Shown: positions 63,112 to 64,000 of the stretch, in pieces | How positions within the stretch are numbered: the first letter of the stretch is position 1 | Layout: every line of letters starts with the position of its first letter | Origin: CAYWXV01 sp964462535 | Lineage (GTDB): Bacteria > Bacteroidota > Ignavibacteria > OLB7 | Direction of reading: 5' to 3' | DNA length: 64,000 nt | NCBI GenBank assembly: GCA_964462535.1 | Contig: CAYWXV010000001.1 | Coordinates: forward strand, 248,001-312,000 | Made by a program: the position numbers and the translations under genes | Notes under the pieces: generated by a model | The model's input: only the letters and a program-made list of their open reading frames with translations | What the model was told of the DNA's origin: nothing | Database searches by the model: none

Positions 63112-63939
63112 CTAGGACAGAATCGACAGGTCTTCAAGGGCAACGCGGTGGACGTTTTCAAACCTCCTACCCAGAAATCGTTCGCCGACCTCGACAAACT
63201 TCAACGGTAGATCACTGAGATAGTAATCGTGGCGGGGAGTCTCAACGGAAGTGTTGCGACATCCCATCGCTTCCAGGATATGCAGGGCCTCGACTGCGGT
63301 GGAAACACCTGGGTCGACGAGCGTAACGCCGGGTCCAACAACACTGGCTATCGTTGGCGCAAGGATAGGGTAGTGCGTACAGCCCATTATCAAAGTATCG
63401 ATCCCCCGCGTGACGAGCGGCGACAGATATTCCTCGCACATCATTCGCGTGGCGGGATGGTCGACCAATCCTTCCTCTGCGAACCCAACCAGCATCGGAC
63501 ATGCACGACCATGGACGCTCACGGAGCCGTTGCGCGAACGTACGGCCGCTCCATAGGCGTCAGAGCGGACGGTCCCCTCGGTTCCAATAACGCCAATGGT
63601 TCCCCTGCGAGTCGACGCAACGGCAGCATCGGCCCCCGGTTCAATCACGCCGAGCACGGGCACGCGTGCGTGCTCTGTCAGTTCCGACAGGGCATGAGCC
63701 GAGGCTGTGTTACACGCTACGATGATCATCTTTACACCGAGTGTCTCCAGAAAGGCCGCTGCCTGTCGTGCATATCCAACGACCGTGCGGGGCGACTTTG
63801 ATCCGTACGGGACGCGTGCCGTGTCACCGAAATAGATCGTGTTCTCGTTCGGCATGAGCTCCATGACATGGCGGGCAACGCTGAGGCCACCGATGCCGGA
63901 ATCGAACAAGCCGATCGGTCTGTTGGGATCGAAGTTCAC
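63112..63939 (-). CDS. murI: Glutamate racemase
   Basis: MurI makes D-glutamate for peptidoglycan. The 275-residue protein has the two catalytic cysteines, Cys76 in VACNTASAH and Cys187 in GCTHYP, with GLFDSGIGGLSV at the N-terminus and FGDTARVPYGSKS after it. It begins with GTG. It is convergent with the NtrC-like gene, only 5 bases separating the stops. The last 60 bases of the window, upstream of murI, are too short to assign. Confidence 0.95.
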   Translation of the reverse strand: MNFDPNRPIGLFDSGIGGLSVARHVMELMPNENTIYFGDTARVPYGSKSPRTVVGYARQAAAFLETLGVKMIIVACNTASAHALSELTEHARVPVLGVIEPGADAAVASTRRGTIGVIGTEGTVRSDAYGAAVRSRNGSVSVHGRACPMLVGFAEEGLVDHPATRMMCEEYLSPLVTRGIDTLIMGCTHYPILAPTIASVVGPGVTLVDPGVSTAVEALHILEAMGCRNTSVETPRHDYYLSDLPLKFVEVGERFLGRRFENVHRVALEDLSILS

Positions 63940-64000
63940 GGGTTGATAGTCAGATCTCTGGGAACGTATCCGGACGGCAACGGATGGGCAATTCTGATCC

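Noticed and set aside
1..64000. CRISPR arrays, insertion sequences, integrases, phage or toxin-antitoxin genes
   Set aside because: None could be found; no direct-repeat array, transposase-like or phage-like protein is visible.

Overview
The window is a gene-dense bacterial chromosome segment with one 100-base assembly gap (35913-36012). Several features point to the Bacteroidota/Chlorobiota side of the FCB group. They are a DUF5103 type IX secretion plug lipoprotein, a secreted protease ending in a FlgD-like type IX-style tail, a DUF2851 protein, and an ATP synthase operon without beta and epsilon genes. Putative promoters also follow a Bacteroidetes-like pattern, TTG then 19-21 bases then TATnTTYG. 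The GC-rich composition by eye and this gene mix would fit Kapabacteria or a relative, but I cannot prove that from the sequence alone.

Left part (1-16.6 kb): the end of a sugar-transferase-like membrane protein, then accA, an RsuA/RluB-like protein with very long charged tails and no catalytic aspartate, truA, an M48 lipoprotein protease, pyrF, DUF2851, an M32 carboxypeptidase, a bifunctional Rel (p)ppGpp enzyme and trmH, all on the plus strand. A minus-strand operon follows: an unknown membrane-anchored protein, bamD, a thioesterase, a secreted metalloprotease and a CcmA-like ABC ATPase. Next come rpsT and two near-identical tRNA-Arg genes (anticodons ACG and TCG), each with its own terminator.

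Middle (17.5-28.1 kb): one tightly packed plus-strand cluster that looks like an uptake and catabolism unit for a carbohydrate-like compound. It holds a DapA-family aldolase/lyase, a Gfo/Idh/MocA oxidoreductase, a leaderless 910-residue FG-GAP propeller protein, a nitrilase-family amidohydrolase, an ABC importer (binding lipoprotein and two permeases, no ATPase) and an NAD-epimerase-like protein. moaD and moaE follow. This is the most accessory-looking region and the best candidate for an undescribed pathway. It is followed by the DUF5103 plug lipoprotein, a second Gfo/Idh oxidoreductase and a CCA-adding enzyme family member.

31.9-46.4 kb: a minus-strand peptide-type ABC importer (two permeases, ATPase) ending in a beta-barrel protein, then asnB cut by the gap, a WHy/LEA-like lipoprotein, a methyltransferase, a PpiD-like periplasmic foldase, a divergent patatin-Omp85 protein (type Vd-like), and a PhoR/PhoB-like two-component pair.

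46.5-64 kb: ATP synthase genes in the order atpZ, atpI-like, atpB, atpE, atpF, atpH, atpA, atpG; then yqeY, mutS2, a biotin carboxylase, a zinc-ribbon membrane protein, purL, an unknown small protein, an NtrB/NtrC-like kinase and sigma-54 activator pair, and murI on the minus strand. No CRISPR array, prophage or insertion sequence was seen.
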